DNA from: Paragonimus westermani
Lineage: Eukaryota > Platyhelminthes > Trematoda > Plagiorchiida > Troglotrematidae
Direction: 5' to 3'
NCBI GenBank assembly: GCA_008508345.1
Contig: QNGE01001308.1
Span: forward strand, 62,001 to 126,000
Length of the DNA: 64,000 nt
A model generated the notes under the pieces. It saw only the letters and a list, made by a program, of their open reading frames with translations. It was not told the DNA's origin and made no database searches. This document shows, piece after piece, positions 59,754-64,000 of this stretch. The position numbers and the translations under genes are program-made. Positions within the stretch are counted from its first letter, which is position 1, and each line of letters opens with the position of its first letter.

Positions 59754-62700
59754 ATTTTCTTTGGAACTGAACTAGTTAATTTTTACATCCATTATGATTT
59801 CATTTGTTCTTGCTTCGGTCGACCTGTAACATACCTCGAGTACGGATCACAAGCACTTGCTTCTTGTGGGCAGCCAGTGTTAATGGTTATAGATCCATAC
59901 GAACTATTATGCGGTACTTGCGATCAGTCGGTCAATTGATACTATCGAAACCACGGCAACGATGCCATATTCGGCTCACCTTTTTGGGATGCACTAAAAT
60001 CTATATCCCGTAACATGGTTTTCAGATCGGTCAATATTTTACGGACACATTCTCAACATCGATTCATAAGGGGATTATCTCTGTATCAACCTAACTGATG
60101 TAAGTTCTTGCCACCGCACTGGATATCTCTGTAGGAAGCGAGATAGTCGTGGCTACTTACGTGATCAGTGTGCTGGCCTCTTAAACACGACACGCGCTAA
60201 ACCTGGGTGTTGAAAAAATCGATCACACGCTACGAGCCGATGCCATCCAGTAAACTCCATGCGATGGGGCGTTAAGATTTCTTCGTTGGCTTAGCAATAT
60301 GGAGTGGATAAATCCTTTTCCTAGTTCCGGCCAGACACTTTCGTTATGACAAGAAGTGTACTGTTGAATGAATTTGAAAAGGTTCTGCTTTGGGACTTCG
60401 ATTTGTTCGTACGGGAAACCGGTAAATTAATTCGGATTTCAGAATGTGTCATCCATAATTTCTCGAGAGACCTATCCCCTTGAATGAATAGAAATGAAAT
60501 GGGTAAGTCATCAGCTTTGTCCCAGTGGGGCGGACACACAGTGTGCCAGCCGGCCTACAATACAGAAGCCAGTCCGTCGGCCATTATGAGATTCTTTGCG
60601 TTAGGCGCTTTCACAAGAACTGTTCAGCAGAGGTTGGACTACTGTCACTTGTTCGACCACCCAATGGAAATCAGTTTTTTTCATTCACGAAAAATTGTGG
60701 CGCAATGTGAAGTGTATGGTGTATCGTGGATGTCACGGTGTGAAGTTGTGACATTCGGTGAAGAGTAGAGGTGTAATCTGGACGGCTGTGGCATCTGGAA
60801 GTGGTACTGGCATGATTTTAAGGGGGTGAACTATTTTGTTCAGAAATTTAATGATAGACAGCGGCTAGTGTTGGACTCATAGCCATAACGTAAGTGAATT
60901 AGTCACACTAGATGACGAATAAAAACCCCATTCGTCGCGTCAGCATATGTCAAGGTTTTTCTTGTATCTGTTTCATAACATGTCTTTTTCAGTAAGAAGC
61001 TGTCTCAGTGCATATGTCCTGTGCTATAAAACTGCGATGTCTGCTTCGGTGTTTTTATGTGCGTCGAACTGACCATTCTGTGGCCTCAGTCTGAAATTGT
61101 TTAGAAACCTCCGATGCCTGCTCATCTAGAAATTGTCCAAGAGTGCCTAGGTACATTGGAAAGATCTTCAAGATTCTTTCCCTAACAAATTGTAGGAATG
61201 CTCATAAATCGCACTTCCATCGCAGTACTAAGTTCCACGTATTGACCTGTAATGTGTACGTTACTGCTTGGTAGGCAATTGTCTATTTTGAACTTATCAG
61301 TCCCTGTCCTCGAAATTTCGTTGGGTGATGTAAAGAGAAGGTAGTGAATTTTTGACAGATATCAAGTGAATGCGGCGGGTAAAGGGCAAGGCCTGTACTC
61401 CTATTCACGTCAGCTAATGAAGATTTGGCCCTAGGTAAGCCCATTCTTTTGTTAACCTTCTTATGTGGCTATAACGGAAGTCGAATTGTTGTCTAAAGTT
61501 CCTCTCTCTTGTTATCTTACAGTTTATCTAATTCTCTAAAATACGTTAATTTTACGTGTTTTTTCACCATGATTTTTCACTTAATAAACGCACCCTACGG
61601 TTTAAGTCCATCTACCACACTCCAGAGTCGTCAGCTAGTTGATTGCGTGAAGCCCAATGGAACGTGTAACTTGATCTTGATCGTGAATGACGATCAGCAC
61701 TCGTAAGAGATGTGGACTAGGAAGATATGTAAACTCCGCCATCAAATTCTGATCGAGATTATCAGTATTGGAATAGCGCCGATCTACTCCCGGGTTTGGT
61801 AATTTTAATTGCTCCCATCGAGCTCGGCCATCGTTCATCATTTTGCGGTTAGGCGGGATTTGCATGAATGCTCGCATGGACATAACGAATTCACTTGCGG
61901 TATCAACACGGTTAGCTCTGTGAACCAGCAATCCGTCTGCGTGCGTTCACCTCCATGCTCATCACATGTATTTCGGATTGCTGATCTATGCAGTCAGTGC
62001 CATCAACGTCCAATTGTTGGCGCGACTGGTTTTCTGTCAGTAAATCCAACTGGCGTATGAATCCGTTTTTCGAACGGAACAGAATCCATCCGTTTACAAG
62101 TTCTGACGTCGATTCGGGACACTTATCACGTCTGATGAGGTTAGGTGAGAATCGGTTGACTATGCGAGCAAACAATGAGGTTGTGAATTCGGTTTCCCAC
62201 CGGATACAATAAGGATAGTGTGGTTCCTTCTAATCTATGAAAATGTCCATTTTGTCAAATTAGACATTCTAATTTGGCAAATACGGGTCTTTAGTTTCAC
62301 CACTTACTTGTCACGCTGTTTCACTTAACAAAGTACGGACGAGGCAGCGGTCACAAATTTGCTTGTATTAATGATTGTCGTTGTCGGCTAAATTTATTAC
62401 CGCCTTTCGTTATTTACGTGGCAAATTGTTTTCATGTAAGCGCTTTTCTCTTCTCAACTACTCGATTCCAATCGAATGCAACCTATGAACTATTGAGCAG
62501 CAAGTTACAACTTTGAATACTTCTCATCATCCTGGCCCCTACGAACAACACCATTTTTTAGATTACTCGTCGAATAAGCAATGCAGATGGCATAAGCTTG
62601 CGGTGATGAATTGTCCCACTGCAAAGGTTCACAGCGATCGATTTGAAGACGTTTCATTTCGTCAGTTGTTGGCAGAAGAAACAGAATATGATGTACTCAA

Positions 62701-63004
62701 CATAGTTACTTCATTTGTAATGGCCTAGAGTATCAATACCTGCAGTTTATATCGTGGGCGATGGAAAACGAATGAAGTGACAGCGTGGTATCAAAATCCT
62801 CATCGCTGGGATAATTTGATACCCACCACATAATTGTAGTTGGCTAAAACTGTGAAGATTCGAAAATTCCGTTGTTTAATTTGTCCCTACTAGATGGTCG
62901 GAGATCTCGATTACTTCGATTTGAACATCACTCACATTTGACCGCAGCCTACGCGTACAGGTAAGTCCACTCCGAATCGAAACACATGACTGGAGTTTTG
63001 ACCT

Positions 63005-63050
63005 AGTTAGAGTTTATCACTAGTGCATATCCTCGTCGGGACCGCAGTTT
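63005..63050 (+). repeat. Short dispersed repeat, copy 2 (partner near 5,206)
   Basis: Contains gtgcatatcctcgtcggga; see the copy at 5206-5255. A caggtaagtcc motif about 45 bp upstream parallels caggtaagcc at the other copy. Confidence 0.5.
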
Positions 63051-63693
63051 ACACTCTGGCCCTCATGCGTATGGAACTACCATGTTAAACACAACGCCGA
63101 TAACCTCACAGTGGGCACGACCGAATGGTCATATCGAAACACCCAGTCACGACCTCGCTTGAACAGTGTTCAACTTGTCCGCTTATTTTAAAAGGAGAGT
63201 AAAAGTGAGTTGAAGGCTTATCTGAACGCAAAGACTAGGATGAAAAGTGGATGGTGTTCAGTGTGGAACTGATTTATCCAGCCAAACTATCCTGCCAGTT
63301 TGCGTTACCTGCGTTTCCTTGGCTGGTTAATTCAAAGCATTTAAACATTCAGCCACGAGCACACCCCACTGAATGGGTGAGTGATTTTTGTTTCGCAGGT
63401 CGGTCACGTGTGCGCATGTCCTAATTTTCCTGCAGTTCAGTTCGATAACAATCTTCACTTCCATCCTTGTGTAATTTACAATAATTTGTTACCTTTATGT
63501 TACCCTATTGGTTGACGTCTTTACCCACATTAAACACCCACTTTCACCTCATTTGAATCAGCAAGGAGACCTTGCCACTGGCTGTTCATGAGTTGTTTTC
63601 AAATTATAACTTATCAATCAGTTTCGGGTGTATTTCAGGTGGCCTCAGTGGGAAGTCATTTATTCTAGTTTCTACATCTAGCATAGTCTGCTT

Positions 63694-63865
63694 CATCATC
63701 ATCATCATCATCATAGACAGCAATACATCGATGATTCTCACGGATGCTTAATTGCCACACGTTAATGGATGGAAAGGCAAGCTTTGTGCAAAAAAGGAAG
63801 AAAAAAGGAGAAGGGAAGGGACCTAACTACTAGAATTAGCTTCGTCTGTTCGATGTAAACATCTG
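63694..63865 (+). repeat. Unnamed interspersed repeat family, copy 4, with CAT microsatellite
   Basis: Seven CAT units (63694-63714) lead into agacagcaataca, identical to copy 3 at 55447-55460. A gccacac...atgga segment and a purine-rich tract with gggaccta follow. Similarity fades after about 63865. Confidence 0.55.
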
Positions 63866-64000
63866 ATCAAACCCTGCATCCAAACTTCCATATAGGGTTA
63901 CAGGCTCTTTCGACAGGTGAGCAATTTAGGAATATCTGTAAGCGACAAGTGCCCGCGGTTTGAAGACCGTTTCCTATTCATCGGATTCATGAAAAATCCA

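Larger units (their letters stand above)
59754..64000. other. 3' flank of CAD, no second gene recognised
   Basis: Apart from the two repeats listed near 63.0 and 63.7 kb, nothing is identifiable. Open frames of 60-98 codons (for example 60484-60768 + and 61635-61931 -) show no domain and no splice-linked neighbours. Confidence 0.65.

Noticed and set aside
60484..60768. 94-codon open frame in the 3' flank as a second gene
   Set aside because: No domain or homology recognised, and an overlapping frame of 61 codons lies on the same strand; insufficient support.

Overview
The window is a piece of a metazoan genome, most likely a digenean trematode (a fluke of the Fasciola or liver-fluke kind). 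It carries one recognisable protein-coding gene on the + strand: the 3' three quarters of CAD, the multifunctional enzyme of de novo pyrimidine synthesis. The fluke assignment is inference. It rests on a CAD protein split by multi-kilobase introns, on decayed Penelope-like elements (PLEs) and LINEs with trematode-type motifs, and on a moderate base composition.

I assembled 18 exons by matching protein similarity, splice sites and intron phase. They run from 641 to a stop at 59660-59662, followed by an AATAAA at 59748. All 17 exon junctions keep phase, and the joined exons total 5130 nt (1709 residues plus stop). In order they encode the end of the first ATP-grasp half and the oligomerisation region of carbamoyl phosphate synthetase (exons 1-3), the second ATP-grasp half (exons 4-7), the allosteric MGS-like domain (exons 7-9/10), dihydroorotase (exons 10-13), a short linker (exons 14-15) and aspartate transcarbamylase (exons 15-18). 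The glutaminase domain and the start of the synthetase must lie to the left of position 1. The product takes bicarbonate, glutamine and ATP to carbamoyl phosphate, then carbamoyl aspartate, then dihydroorotate.

The remaining sequence is intron (about 50 kb) and about 4.2 kb of 3' flank. The introns hold old mobile elements: three PLE remnants (34.7-36.2, 43.2-43.9 on the minus strand, 53.3-54.2 kb), three or four LINE remnants (7.4-7.8, 15.7, 39.4-42.1 minus, 46.7-47.25 minus), a Ty3/gypsy reverse transcriptase relic (17.7-18.2), three tRNA-derived SINE-like copies, an unnamed four-copy repeat family, and a near-identical 387-bp repeat present twice in opposite orientation (22.96 and 38.61 kb) around exons 6-14.

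The most unusual items are a diverged, inactivated second copy of an aspartate transcarbamylase exon inside the dihydroorotase-linker intron (37.4-37.8 kb), a 54-bp near-perfect hairpin flanked by 12-bp direct repeats just upstream of exon 13, a PLE bounded by 184-bp inverted arms carrying a hammerhead-like core, a probable GC-AG intron, and two lineage-type insertions in the synthetase domain. No second host gene was found.
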